From: Paenalicyclobacillus cellulosilyticus
GTDB taxonomy: Bacteria; Bacillota; Bacilli; Alicyclobacillales; Alicyclobacillaceae
Direction of reading: 5' to 3'
Assembly: GCF_014647315.1 (NCBI RefSeq)
Contig: NZ_BMOY01000016.1
Location: 1 to 57,630 of the forward strand
DNA length: 57,630 nt
This document shows, one piece after another, positions 17,412-26,628 of the stretch. The notes beneath the pieces were generated by a model. That model did not search any database. It worked only from the letters and a program-made list of their open reading frames with translations, and was not told the DNA's origin. A program made the translations under genes and the position numbers. Every line of letters starts with the position of its first letter. Position 1 is the first letter of the stretch.

Positions 17412-20087
17412 TTACACTTCCGCCACAGCATACGTAAAACAGTACATCCCCGACCCCACCTCCACCTCGACGCCGTCCGCCGTCTCGGCCACCGAGCGCA
17501 CCCCGCGCGGGCGCGCGTCGGCCGGGGCGAGCGGCGCATCGCCTTCGCGCACGTCCGCCAACCGCGCGCCGGGTAGCACCACGTGGGCGCTGGTGTTCGC
17601 CGGGATCGCGATCTCGATGACGACGCGGTCGTCCTCCCACCGCCAGGCGGATCGCACCAAGCCGTACATCGTCCGCAGCTCCGCCCGCACGAACGACAGC
17701 CGCGGCGTGAGGTGCGGGTGGATGACCACGCGCTTGTACCCGGGCGCAGACTCGTCCGTGTCGATGCCCGCCAAGACCCGGTACATCCAGTCGCCGATGG
17801 AACCGTACGCGTAGTGGTTGAACGAGTTCATGTCCTTGCTCCAGAACGATCCGTCCGGCTTGATGCCGTCCCAGTGCTCCCAGATGGTGGTGGCGCCCTT
17901 GGTGACCGGGTAGAGCCAGGACGGGTACGTCTCCTGCAGCAACAGCCGCACCGCCGTGTCGTGGTAGCCGCTCGCCGAGAGGGCGAAGCACAGGTACGGC
18001 GTGCCGACAAACCCGGTCGTCAGGTGATCGCCGTTCTGGACAATCATGTCGTTCAGGGTGCGGGCAATCCGCTCCCGGTCCTTGGGCGCGACGAGATCGA
18101 ACCAAAGGGCGAGCACGTGCGCCGTCTGGGTCGGGACGGCGAGGCGGCCGTTCGGCGTGACGAATTCGCGGCGGAAGTGCTCCAGGATGCGCTCGTGCAA
18201 CGCGGAATACGCCTTGGCGTCGTCTTCCTTGCCGAGCACCTGCGCCGCGCGGGCCAACAGGCGCGTGGAATACGCGTAAAACGCGGTCGCGATGTAGTCC
18301 TCCGCCGTCGCCCCTTTGTAGCTGCCCTCCTTCGCGTCCAGGCCCAGCCAGTCCCCGAAGTGAAAGCCCGTGTTGAAAAGGTATTCATTGTCTCCTTGGC
18401 GCCGCATGTACTCGACCCAAGCCTTCATGCTGTCGTACTGCTCGGCGAGCAGCCGTTCGTCGCCGTAGCACAGGTAGATGGTCCACGGGCAGATGACGGC
18501 TGCATCCGCCCACGCCGCCGATCCGCCGCCTCTATCCGGCAACACGTCCGGGATGACGTGCGGGACGCGCCCGTCCGGGTATTGATCGGCGCGCAGGTCG
18601 CGCAGCCACTTGGTGAAAAAGGGTGCCACGTTCATGTTGAATGCGGCCGTGCGGATGAACACCTGGGCATCGCCCGTCCAGCCGAGGCGCTCATCGCGCT
18701 GCGGGCAGTCGGTGGGAACGTCGACGAAGTTGCCTTTCTGGCCCCAGACGATGTTGTGCTGCAGCTGGTTCACGAGCGGATGCGAGCACTCGAAGCTGCC
18801 GGTGACCTCCATGTCGGTATGGACGACGCAGCCGGTGAAGTCGTCGCGGGAGACGAGCCCCGGGTAGCCTTCGACCTTCACGTAGCGAAAGCCCTGGAAG
18901 GTAAAGTGGGGCGCAAACACCTCCCGGCCGCCGCCGCGGCAGATGTAGCGGATGGTCTGGCGGGCGCTGCGCAGGTTCTCGGTGTAGAAGTTGCCGTCCT
19001 TGTCGAGCACCTCGGCGTGCTGGAGCACAATCTCCGTGCCGGCAGGCGCGGTCACGGCAAACCGCACCCAGCCGACCATGTTCTGTCCCATATCGATCAC
19101 GGTCTCGCCCGCGGGGGTCGTCAGCACCGCCACCGGACGGATCTCCTCCACGACGCGCGTCGGCAGGTTCTCCTGGGCGATGAGGATGTCCTTCGGGTGG
19201 TCCAGAACCACGGTGCGCGCCCAGCCGCTGTCGTCGTAACCCGGTTCGCTCCAGCCGGTCAGTTCCTGCCGCGCGTCGTACGTCTCGCCGTGGTAGATCT
19301 CGGACATGAGGATAGGGCCTGTCTGCGCCTTCCATGTGTTGTCCGTGACCACCACGTCTTCCGATCCGTCTTCGTACGTGATATGCAGCTGCAGGATGAG
19401 CGCTCGCTGTGTACCGTAGATGTTGCGCTGCCCCTGCCACCCGAGCTCGCCTTTGTACCAACCGTTACCGAGGATGGCGCCGATGGCGTTCTCGCCGGCC
19501 TGCAGCATGTCGGTGACGTCGTACGTCTGGTACTGCAGCCGCTTGCGGTAGCTGGTCCAGCCGGGCGTCAGCACCCAGTCCCCGACGCGGCGGCCGTTGA
19601 GGTGCAGCTCATACAGGCCGAGGCTGGTGACGTACACCCGAGCGGATTTCACTCCGCGTCGGACGGTGAACACCTTGCGCAGGTACGGGCTGGCTTCCGG
19701 CGCGCCGTCCTCGGTCTCAAATTCCGGCGTGATCCACGCGGCCGTCCACGCCTCCGGCCGCAGCAGCCCGGTCTCGAAGAATGCGGTTTCACTCCAGTCG
19801 GACGTGTTTCCCGCCGCGTCCCACACCCGCACGCGCCACTCGTAGCGGGTGCGCGGCTGCAGCGGAGCGCCCGCATACGTGACGTGGATCGACGCGTCGG
19901 ATACCACGCGGCCGCTGTCCCACACGCACTCGGTGAAAGAGGTGTCCGCGCGCGCGACCTGAATCTGATAGGCCGCCTGCATCACATCGCGGTCCTCGGC
20001 GTCGATTTGCCAATTGAACCGCGGCTGGGCCACGTCGATGCCGATGGGATTACGGCGGTATTCGCAGGTGAGGTGATGGACCATCAC
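17412..20087 (-). CDS. Alpha-L-rhamnosidase, glycoside hydrolase family 78
   Basis: Intracellular (no signal peptide) inverting enzyme that removes terminal alpha-L-rhamnose from glycosides or pectin-derived oligosaccharides. It is 891 aa. The N-terminal beta domains occupy about residues 1-400 (FNWQIDAEDRDVMQAAYQI, the family opening; VYVTSLGLYELHLNGRRVGD). The (alpha/alpha)6 barrel begins near 420 with the diagnostic VPTDCPQRDERLGWTGDAQV around residue 460, which carries the catalytic acidic residues. A beta-sandwich C-terminus follows. GTG at 20087, with ATG one codon on, follows AGGGAGGT. It supplies rhamnose for the rhaB-rhaEW-rhaI operon downstream. Confidence 0.93.
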   Translation of the reverse strand: MMVHHLTCEYRRNPIGIDVAQPRFNWQIDAEDRDVMQAAYQIQVARADTSFTECVWDSGRVVSDASIHVTYAGAPLQPRTRYEWRVRVWDAAGNTSDWSETAFFETGLLRPEAWTAAWITPEFETEDGAPEASPYLRKVFTVRRGVKSARVYVTSLGLYELHLNGRRVGDWVLTPGWTSYRKRLQYQTYDVTDMLQAGENAIGAILGNGWYKGELGWQGQRNIYGTQRALILQLHITYEDGSEDVVVTDNTWKAQTGPILMSEIYHGETYDARQELTGWSEPGYDDSGWARTVVLDHPKDILIAQENLPTRVVEEIRPVAVLTTPAGETVIDMGQNMVGWVRFAVTAPAGTEIVLQHAEVLDKDGNFYTENLRSARQTIRYICRGGGREVFAPHFTFQGFRYVKVEGYPGLVSRDDFTGCVVHTDMEVTGSFECSHPLVNQLQHNIVWGQKGNFVDVPTDCPQRDERLGWTGDAQVFIRTAAFNMNVAPFFTKWLRDLRADQYPDGRVPHVIPDVLPDRGGGSAAWADAAVICPWTIYLCYGDERLLAEQYDSMKAWVEYMRRQGDNEYLFNTGFHFGDWLGLDAKEGSYKGATAEDYIATAFYAYSTRLLARAAQVLGKEDDAKAYSALHERILEHFRREFVTPNGRLAVPTQTAHVLALWFDLVAPKDRERIARTLNDMIVQNGDHLTTGFVGTPYLCFALSASGYHDTAVRLLLQETYPSWLYPVTKGATTIWEHWDGIKPDGSFWSKDMNSFNHYAYGSIGDWMYRVLAGIDTDESAPGYKRVVIHPHLTPRLSFVRAELRTMYGLVRSAWRWEDDRVVIEIAIPANTSAHVVLPGARLADVREGDAPLAPADARPRGVRSVAETADGVEVEVGSGMYCFTYAVAEV

Positions 20088-20222
20088 GTTGCGGGACCTC
20101 CCTGTAAGGTTTTGCGCACTAGAAATGATTTTCCGAACCTACCTTTGAGAAAAGAAGTTGAGACCAAACGTCATCGACGGCGGACACCTTCCCCCAATAT
20201 AATTGGGGCGTGAGGTGCTTCC

Positions 20223-21041
20223 ATGCATCAAGCCAAAGACATCATTCTACGCAAACTAGCTCAGAGCTGGTCCACCGGCGGATTGGCCGTGATGGGCCTG
20301 TCGGACGTCCGTCTCGCGGCTTCCTTACCAACTGATTTGCCGAACGTCGAATCACGAGAGGTGGATATGCTTTGGCGCACAGCCACAGGACAGTTGCTGC
20401 ATTTGGAATTTCAGACATCTTATCGTCCAGACGACTTGCATCGTTTTATTGAATACGATGCAATGCTGTTCCGGCGCTATCGGGTACCCATTCGTACAGT
20501 GGTTATGTACACTTCCGTACGTTCAGTGTCTGACCGAATCAACGCCGGGAGCATCCAATACCAGGTGGAAAACGTTTATCTGGCGAAGATGGACGGCGAT
20601 GACGCGCTGGATACGGCCATGCGGCACTTGCGCGCAGGCATGTGGACGCCCGAAGACCGAACACGTCTTGCGTTGACTCTGTGCATGAAACGCACCTGCA
20701 GAACCCGTGAAGAAGCTTTCCAAACCGTTGTATCATTGATAGAACAACTTCCAGGCGAGGAACGGGATTTCGTCAGCGCGGCCATACTTGGGCTAACGGG
20801 CCGCGCATTGACCCGTGATGAACGCCAACGGCTTGAAAAGGAGTTGATGCGCATGAGCAAGATGGCCGAAGAGATCTTCGAAATGGGTGAGCAAAAGGGT
20901 CTCCAACAAGGTCTCCAACAAGGTCTCCAACAAGGCCGGCTGGAGGTGGCCAAGAACCTGTTGAAGGAAGGGATGGCGCCTGACAAGGTGGCCGCGTTGA
21001 CGAATCTTCCCATCGAGGAGATCCGCAAACTCCTGAATTGA
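20223..21041 (+). CDS. Rpn-family nuclease/transposase-like protein (copy 2)
   Basis: Paralogue of the gene at 14425-15246, 272 aa, sharing HLEFQ, RFIEYDA(M)L, VRTVVMY-like and QVENVYLAKMDGDDALDTA. The tail contains an in-frame triplicated 12-bp repeat encoding GLQQGLQQGLQQG (about 20899-20935), as is common in this family. Residues 1-20 (MHQAKDIILRKLAQ) look like a natural start. The ATG has only a weak GAGGTG upstream. It separates the rhamnosidase from the oxidoreductase and has no evident link to sugar metabolism. Confidence 0.8.
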   Translation: MHQAKDIILRKLAQSWSTGGLAVMGLSDVRLAASLPTDLPNVESREVDMLWRTATGQLLHLEFQTSYRPDDLHRFIEYDAMLFRRYRVPIRTVVMYTSVRSVSDRINAGSIQYQVENVYLAKMDGDDALDTAMRHLRAGMWTPEDRTRLALTLCMKRTCRTREEAFQTVVSLIEQLPGEERDFVSAAILGLTGRALTRDERQRLEKELMRMSKMAEEIFEMGEQKGLQQGLQQGLQQGRLEVAKNLLKEGMAPDKVAALTNLPIEEIRKLLN

Positions 21042-21233
21042 GGATGGGTTCGCCGCGACGCCATCCGACAGCCCCTGCGATGTTCCCCGCAGTCTTTCGC
21101 GTACGGGCGGAGCGCGGACGGGAAGCTGCCTCCCGCTCCACGCCCGCTGCACATCCTTGTCACACATGTCCTTGCCATGCGCGTGGTCAGCCGATGGGTC
21201 TCCCGCTTCCAACTGTACCCGCAGCTCCCGCTA

Positions 21234-22226
21234 CTACGGCAACCACACCACCTGTCCCGTTTCCGCGCTCTCCCAGGCCGCTTCCGTCAGGCGGGCCACG
21301 GCAAGACCGCACTCCGCAGGCGCGGCGGGCGCAGACACGCGGCCGAGGATGAGGTCGACAAAGTTGCGGTCGGGATCGCTCGAAGGCGGGAACTCCGTCT
21401 CCGGCACCGGCTGCGGATGGCGCTCGCCTTCGCGGGCGACGAAGAGCCGCCCGTTGCGGTAGAGCGCGGTGCCCTTCGTGCCGTGCACCGAGACGTCCTC
21501 CCACCACTCGATGCTGGCGCTGCCGACGATGTTGAACGTGGCGATGGCGCCGTTATCCAGCGTCACAGTGAGTGCAGAATCAATGTCCACTGGGGCCCCG
21601 CGGTGGTCGATGCGGGCCATCACGCTCTTCGGCGCGGCCCCGGTCATCCACAGCACCACGTCGAGCAGGTGGCTGCCGGAGTCGTTGAGCTGGCCGCCGC
21701 ACGAGAGCGCCGGGTCCTGGCGCCAAGTGCCGGCGGTGCCTTTTTGCCACGCCTGGGCCTGGTACGCGGTGATGAACTGGATGTCGCCGAGTGCGCCCGA
21801 TTGGATGAGGTGGCGCAGATACAGATACGGCCCCTGCACGTGGCGCTGGTAGGCCACCGCCAGGTGGCGGCCCAGTTGGCGCGCGCGCTCGATGATGGTG
21901 CGAGCGTTTTCACTCCCGGCCACGAACGGTTTCTCCATCAGAACGTGCAATCCGGCGTCCAGGCACATCATGCCCTGCTCGAAGTGCTGGCTGTGCGGCG
22001 TGACGATGACCGCCGCGTCCGCCTGGACCCGGGCCAGGGCGTCCGCCAGCGAAGCAAACGAAGGTACCTCTTTGAGTTGCGGGAATTGTTGCCGAACCGC
22101 TTCTATCGCGGCGGCTGACGGATCGACAAGGCCAACGATGACCGCTTCCGGGACCTGCACCAGGTTGCGGATGTGGGCGCGGCCCATGCCGCCGGCCCCG
22201 ATGATCAGAAAACGGACCTGGTTCAT
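21234..22226 (-). CDS. Gfo/Idh/MocA-family NAD(P)-dependent oxidoreductase
   Basis: Sugar or inositol dehydrogenase-like protein, 330 aa. The Rossmann motif is FLIIGAGGMGRAHIRN, and the family motif EKP appears in HVLMEKPFVAGSENA. The catalytic-type GGQLNDSGSHLLD segment carries the conserved Asp and His. ATG at 22226 is chosen for AGAGAGGAG 8 bp upstream; an upstream extension lacks family similarity. It is divergent from rhaB and so shares its control region. The substrate is likely a deoxy- or acidic sugar released together with rhamnose (inference). Confidence 0.9.
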   Translation of the reverse strand: MNQVRFLIIGAGGMGRAHIRNLVQVPEAVIVGLVDPSAAAIEAVRQQFPQLKEVPSFASLADALARVQADAAVIVTPHSQHFEQGMMCLDAGLHVLMEKPFVAGSENARTIIERARQLGRHLAVAYQRHVQGPYLYLRHLIQSGALGDIQFITAYQAQAWQKGTAGTWRQDPALSCGGQLNDSGSHLLDVVLWMTGAAPKSVMARIDHRGAPVDIDSALTVTLDNGAIATFNIVGSASIEWWEDVSVHGTKGTALYRNGRLFVAREGERHPQPVPETEFPPSSDPDRNFVDLILGRVSAPAAPAECGLAVARLTEAAWESAETGQVVWLP

Positions 22227-22391
22227 GCTCGCTGCTCCTCTCTTTGGGCAACCTCCCACTGCCGATGATACGGAAGATTCGGCACAAAGAGAAGGGGTAA
22301 CAACAAAAGAAAAGGCGTGAGGAGGAACGGCGGTTCACCCGGTCATGCGATGCAGTGCGGTGCCATGCGGCGCGGATGCGGGTTTCCTTCG

Positions 22392-22420
22392 TTGACAACA
22401 CGCATAGGTTGCCGGATAAT
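22392..22420 (+). promoter_or_regulatory. Strong sigma-A promoter of the rha operon
   Basis: A consensus TTGACA is separated by exactly 17 bp from GATAAT, 63 bp before the chosen rhaB start. The A-rich stretch 22428-22456 (ACAGACATAAACAGAAAAGAACACA) just downstream has short repeated ACA-type units that may be a DeoR-family operator; this is inference. Confidence 0.75.
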
Positions 22421-22482
22421 AAGCTCATCAACAGACATAAACAGAAAAGAACACACGTTGAGATGTTGGGGAAGTGGCGCGG

Positions 22483-24027
22483 GTGAAGCACGTGGTGGCG
22501 GTGGACGTCGGCGCGTCCAGCGGCAAGGCGTTCCTCGTGTCGTACGACGGATCGCGCATGACGGTGCAGGAAGTGCACCGGTTTCCCAATGAACCGGTAT
22601 CGGTGTTTGGACGTTTATACTGGGACATCTACCGGATTTTTGGTGAGATTCGTTCGGGATTGTTGCGGGCGGGCGCACAGGTGAAGGAGCAAGGCGGCGA
22701 GCTCACGAGCGCCGGGATCGACACCTGGGCGGTGGACTTCGGCCTCCTCGATGTCCGCGGCTACCTGTTGGACCTGCCGCGCCACTACCGGGATGCGCGG
22801 ACGCAGGCGGTGTTTCCGCGCGTGGTGGATGCGCTCGGCGGCGCGTACATCTTCGCGCGCACCGGAATTCAGCTCATGCCCATCAACACCATCTACCAAC
22901 TGGTGGCGGCGCGGGAAGAGAATCCGGCCCTTTTGGAGGCGGCCGACCGGCTCCTCCTCATCCCGGACCTCCTCGACTACTTCCTCACCGGCGAGGTGGC
23001 GGCCGAGTTCACCAACGCCACGACGACGCAACTGCTCCATCCCGGCACGCGCGACTGGGACGAGGAGCTCCTGCAGGCCGCCGGCATCCCGCGCCGGCTG
23101 TTGCCGCCTGTGGCGCCGCCGGGGCAGGTCATCGGCCCGCCTGCCGCCGACCCGGAGCTGCGGGCGGACGGGATGTGCAGCCGGGTGTTGGTGGTACGGG
23201 TGGCGTCCCACGATACGGCGTCCGCTGTGGTGGCGGTGCCGGTGGCGGCCGAGCCGTACGCGTTCATCAGCAGCGGCACCTGGTCCCTGCTCGGGACGAC
23301 GGTGGCCGCACCCGTCCTCAGCATGCGGGCGCAGCGGTTCAACTTCACGAACGAGGGCGGCGTCGGCAACTACCGGTTGCTGAAGAACATCATGGGCCTG
23401 TGGCTCCTGCAGGAAACGCAGCGGACGTTCGCGCAGGCGGGCCTGCCGCACGCGCTGGCCGAACTGTTGGCGCGGGCCGAGTCGGCGCCGCCGTTTGCGG
23501 CGTTGTTCGATCCGGACGACCCGCGCCTGCTCTTTCCGGGCGACATCCCGGCGCGCATCCGCGACCTGTGCCGGGCGGCCGGGGAGCCGCCGCCGGACGA
23601 CCCCGGGGCGATGGTGCGGGCCATCCTCGAGAGCCTGGCGCTCAAGTACCGTCTGGTGCTCGCGCAACTGGAACAGATCCTCGGCCAGCGTGTCGCCGCT
23701 CTGCACATCGTGGGGGGCGGATCGCAAAACCGGCTGCTCTGTCAATGGACCGCCGATGCCACCGGACGTCCGGTGTACGCCGGGCCGGTGGAGGCGAGCG
23801 CCGTCGGCAACGCCCTCGTCCAGTTGGCGGCGCTGGGCGAGGTGCGCGGCAGCGCCGAGATGCGCGAACTCGTCCGCCGCTCCTTCCCGGTGGCGGTGTA
23901 CTGGCCCACGTCCACCGCGGCGTGGGACGCGGCGTACGAGCGGTTCTGCCGGTTGACGGCGGGCAGCGCGGCAGTCCGGCCCGACGCACGTGACGCGGCG
24001 GGCAGCGACACAGCGAAAGGGGAATGA
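22483..24027 (+). CDS. rhaB: L-rhamnulokinase
   Basis: FGGY-family kinase that phosphorylates L-rhamnulose to rhamnulose-1-phosphate, 514 aa. The N-terminal VAVDVGASSGKAFLV is the nucleotide-binding opening. GIDTWAVDFGLLD, SSGTWSLLGTT and the late HIVGGGSQNRLLCQWTADAT are typical of RhaB. GTG at 22483 is favoured because GGGGAAG lies 8 bp before it; GTG 22474 is possible but has poor spacing. First gene of the rha operon, 4 bp before the rhaEW start. Confidence 0.92.
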   Translation: MKHVVAVDVGASSGKAFLVSYDGSRMTVQEVHRFPNEPVSVFGRLYWDIYRIFGEIRSGLLRAGAQVKEQGGELTSAGIDTWAVDFGLLDVRGYLLDLPRHYRDARTQAVFPRVVDALGGAYIFARTGIQLMPINTIYQLVAAREENPALLEAADRLLLIPDLLDYFLTGEVAAEFTNATTTQLLHPGTRDWDEELLQAAGIPRRLLPPVAPPGQVIGPPAADPELRADGMCSRVLVVRVASHDTASAVVAVPVAAEPYAFISSGTWSLLGTTVAAPVLSMRAQRFNFTNEGGVGNYRLLKNIMGLWLLQETQRTFAQAGLPHALAELLARAESAPPFAALFDPDDPRLLFPGDIPARIRDLCRAAGEPPPDDPGAMVRAILESLALKYRLVLAQLEQILGQRVAALHIVGGGSQNRLLCQWTADATGRPVYAGPVEASAVGNALVQLAALGEVRGSAEMRELVRRSFPVAVYWPTSTAAWDAAYERFCRLTAGSAAVRPDARDAAGSDTAKGE

Positions 24028-24031
24028 CAAC

Positions 24032-26077
24032 ATGACGACGATGACCACAGAAGCCGCCTTGGCCGAACTCGTGGACCGGTCCCGGCGGCTCGGCGCGGAC
24101 CGTTCGGTCTGCAACTGGGGCGGCGGGAACACGTCGGTGAAGACGGTGGAACACGACTTCCGCGGGCGGATGGTTGAGGTGCTCTGGGTGAAAGGCAGCG
24201 GATCGGATTTGGCGGAGGCGACGGAGAGGAGCTTCACCGCCCTGCGCATGGACGACATCCGGCCGCTCCTCGAACGGGACGACATGACGGACGAGGAGAT
24301 GGTCGCCTACCTGGCGCATTGCATGCTCGACGCCCGCCATCCGCGCTCGTCCATCGAGACGCTCCTGCACGCGTTTCTTCCTTTCAAGCATGTCGATCAC
24401 ACCCATCCGGACAGCATCGTGGCGCTCTGCTGCACGCAAGGCGGCGAGCGGCTGGCGCGGGAGATCTTCGGCGACCGGATGGTCTGGGTGCCGTATCGCC
24501 GGCCGGGGTTCAGGCTGTCGAAGGAGATCGCGCTCGCCGTCGCGGCGAACCCGCAGTGCGAGCTCGTCCTGATGGAAAAGCACGGGCTCATCACCTGGGG
24601 CGAGACGTCGGAGGCGTGCTACCGGAACACCCTGCGCGTCATCCAAGAAGCGCGCGATTACATCGAGGCCAGGGTCAATCCGGCACGGCTGTTCGGCGGC
24701 CCGCGGCACAAGGCATTGCCGCAGGACGTGCGGCGGAAGGTGGCCGTCTCCATCCTGCCGGTCATCCGCGGCGTGGTCTCCGAGCAGCAGCGGGTCATCC
24801 TCACCTGGGACGACAGCGAGGACTTCTTGCAATTTGTGAACAGCCAGGCGGCCAAAGACCTCTCCCAGGTCGGCGCCGCCTGCCCGGACCACCTGGTGCA
24901 CACGAAGCGGGTGCCGCTCTTCGTCGACTGGGACCCGGCATCGATGGACCTGGCGGACTTGGAGCGGAAGCTGCGCGACGGGCTGGCCGCGTACAAAGAA
25001 GCGTACATCCGCTACTTTGAGGAGAACCGCACCGGCGACGAACAGATGCACGATCCCTACCCGCGCATCATCCTCATCCCGGGGCTCGGGGTCATCGGCA
25101 CCGGCAAGTCGAAAAAGATGGCGGACATTTGCGTCTCCCTGTACCACCGCGCGGTGGCGGTGATGCGCGGGGCGACGGCGCTCGGCGAGTTTGTTTCGCT
25201 CGATGCCAAAGAGTCGTTCGACGTCGAGTACTGGCCGCTCGAGCTGTACAAGCTCACGCTGGCGCCGCCCGAGCGCGAGCTGGCGCGCCAGGTGGCGTTC
25301 ATCACCGGGGGCGCGGGGGGCATCGGATCGGCCATCGCGCGGCGGATGGCGGCCGAGAGCGCGCACGTGGTGATCGCGGACCTCGCGGTGCCGGCGGCGG
25401 AGAAGCTGGCGGGCGAGCTGAACGAGCGGCACGGGGAGGGCAGCGCGATCGCGGTGTCGGTCGACGTGACCGACGAGGCGGCGGTGGCGCGGGCGTACGA
25501 GGAGGCGGTGCTGTATTACGGCGGGGTGGATATCCTCGTCTCCAACGCGGGGCTGGCCGGGTCGGCACCGGTCACGGAGACGAGCCTCGCCGAGTGGAAC
25601 CGCAACGTATCGGTGCTCGGTACGGGGTACTTCCTCGTCTCGCGCGAGGCGTTCCGCATTTTCCAGAAGCAGGGCATCGGTGGGAACATCATCTTCGTCA
25701 CGTCGAAAAACGCGGTGTACGCCGGCAAGGACGCGGCGGCCTACAGCGCGGCGAAGGCGATGGAGGCGCACCTGGCGCGCTGCCTGGCGGTGGAAGGCGG
25801 ACCCCTCGGCATCCGCGTCAACTCCGTCCTCCCCGACGCGGTGTTGCAGGGGTCGAACATCTGGAACTCGTCGTGGCGCGAGGAGCGCGCGCGGGCGTAC
25901 GGCATCCGGGTGGATGAACTCGAAGCGTACTACCGGGACCGGACGCTGCTCAAGGTGAACGTGTTCCCGGACGACGTGGCGGAGGCGGTTTTGTTCTTGG
26001 CCAGCGCCCGCAGCGCCAAGACGACCGGCTGCATGATCACGGTGGACGGCGGGGTCCCGGCGGCGTTCACGCGGTAG
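24032..26077 (+). CDS. rhaEW: Bifunctional rhamnulose-1-phosphate aldolase / lactaldehyde dehydrogenase (SDR)
   Basis: A 681-aa fusion. Residues about 1-400 are a class II aldolase/adducin domain with GGGNTSVK, the zinc-site DHTHPDSIVAL and the EKHGLITWGET segment. It cleaves rhamnulose-1-P to dihydroxyacetone phosphate and L-lactaldehyde. Residues about 425-681 are a short-chain dehydrogenase with ITGGAGGIGSAIA, SNAGLAG, the YSAAK catalytic pair and a C-terminal GCMITVDGG; it oxidises lactaldehyde to lactate. The same fusion is known as RhaEW/YuxG in Bacillus. The ATG at 24032 follows GAAAGGGGA. Lactate formed here could feed LutABC, encoded 16 kb upstream. Confidence 0.92.
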   Translation: MTTMTTEAALAELVDRSRRLGADRSVCNWGGGNTSVKTVEHDFRGRMVEVLWVKGSGSDLAEATERSFTALRMDDIRPLLERDDMTDEEMVAYLAHCMLDARHPRSSIETLLHAFLPFKHVDHTHPDSIVALCCTQGGERLAREIFGDRMVWVPYRRPGFRLSKEIALAVAANPQCELVLMEKHGLITWGETSEACYRNTLRVIQEARDYIEARVNPARLFGGPRHKALPQDVRRKVAVSILPVIRGVVSEQQRVILTWDDSEDFLQFVNSQAAKDLSQVGAACPDHLVHTKRVPLFVDWDPASMDLADLERKLRDGLAAYKEAYIRYFEENRTGDEQMHDPYPRIILIPGLGVIGTGKSKKMADICVSLYHRAVAVMRGATALGEFVSLDAKESFDVEYWPLELYKLTLAPPERELARQVAFITGGAGGIGSAIARRMAAESAHVVIADLAVPAAEKLAGELNERHGEGSAIAVSVDVTDEAAVARAYEEAVLYYGGVDILVSNAGLAGSAPVTETSLAEWNRNVSVLGTGYFLVSREAFRIFQKQGIGGNIIFVTSKNAVYAGKDAAAYSAAKAMEAHLARCLAVEGGPLGIRVNSVLPDAVLQGSNIWNSSWREERARAYGIRVDELEAYYRDRTLLKVNVFPDDVAEAVLFLASARSAKTTGCMITVDGGVPAAFTR

Positions 26078-26216
26078 GGCGACCGTGCGGACGCCGACGG
26101 GGCCGCGCGGTTCGCCTCGGTGGGCCTGCAACGGCCCGAGGGCCTGAGCGCGCTGCTGGGCGGCGGCCGTCGCGCAGACGCGGCCCAGCGACACGGATGG
26201 GGAGGAGGGAGCCGGT

Positions 26217-26585
26217 GTGATTGGCCATCGGAAGTGGCTCATCCCGGACGGGTACTTGCCGGAGCGGAGCACGGGGGAGCTTGTCAGCCATGAGGCGGTG
26301 TGCGTCCTCAACGTCCACGACGAGGACGCGGCCATCCGCCTCACATTCTATTTTGAAGACCGCGAACCCATGAGCGGCTTCGTGGTCCCTTGCGGTGCAC
26401 GGCGCACCCGCCACATACGGCTGGATCAACTGCGAGACGACGCAGGCCGCGGGTTGCCGCGCGGCGTGCCGTACGCCATCGTGGTCGAGAGCGACGTACC
26501 GGTGGTGGTGCAGCACAGCCGCATGGATACGTCCCAGCCTGCCCTCGCCTTGTTCACCACCATGGCCTACCCGGCGGAGGCATGA
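26217..26585 (+). CDS. ASRT-family (sensory rhodopsin transducer-like) protein in the rha operon
   Basis: 122 aa, matching the family named after the Anabaena sensory rhodopsin transducer: KWLIPDGYLPERSTGELVSHEAVCVLN, VYFEDREP-like TFYFEDREPMSGF, then VPVVVQHSRMDTSQPALAL. The fold is a small beta-sandwich that forms a tetramer in the founding member. GTG at 26217 follows GGGGAGGAGGGA. No rhodopsin or chemotaxis gene is present. Its place between rhaEW and rhaI in the same direction argues for a role in rhamnose metabolism or its control, for example sugar or anomer binding (inference). Confidence 0.85.
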   Translation: MIGHRKWLIPDGYLPERSTGELVSHEAVCVLNVHDEDAAIRLTFYFEDREPMSGFVVPCGARRTRHIRLDQLRDDAGRGLPRGVPYAIVVESDVPVVVQHSRMDTSQPALALFTTMAYPAEA

Positions 26586-26628
26586 CGCCCGGGGCGAGGC
26601 GAGCACCTGAAAAGGAGATGAACCCACC

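Noticed and set aside
16513..17814. Long Arg/Cys/Trp-rich open frame overlapping ecsB and the rhamnosidase 3' end
   Set aside because: An out-of-frame shadow created by high GC; ecsB and GH78 have clear family sequence in the same DNA.
23642..26344. 900-codon minus-strand frame opposite rhaB and rhaEW
   Set aside because: Antisense shadow of well-supported genes, low-complexity His/Arg/Val composition and no domain.
26217..26585. A light-sensing system based on the ASRT-family name
   Set aside because: No rhodopsin, retinal-synthesis or transducer genes; the sugar-operon context is the better guide.
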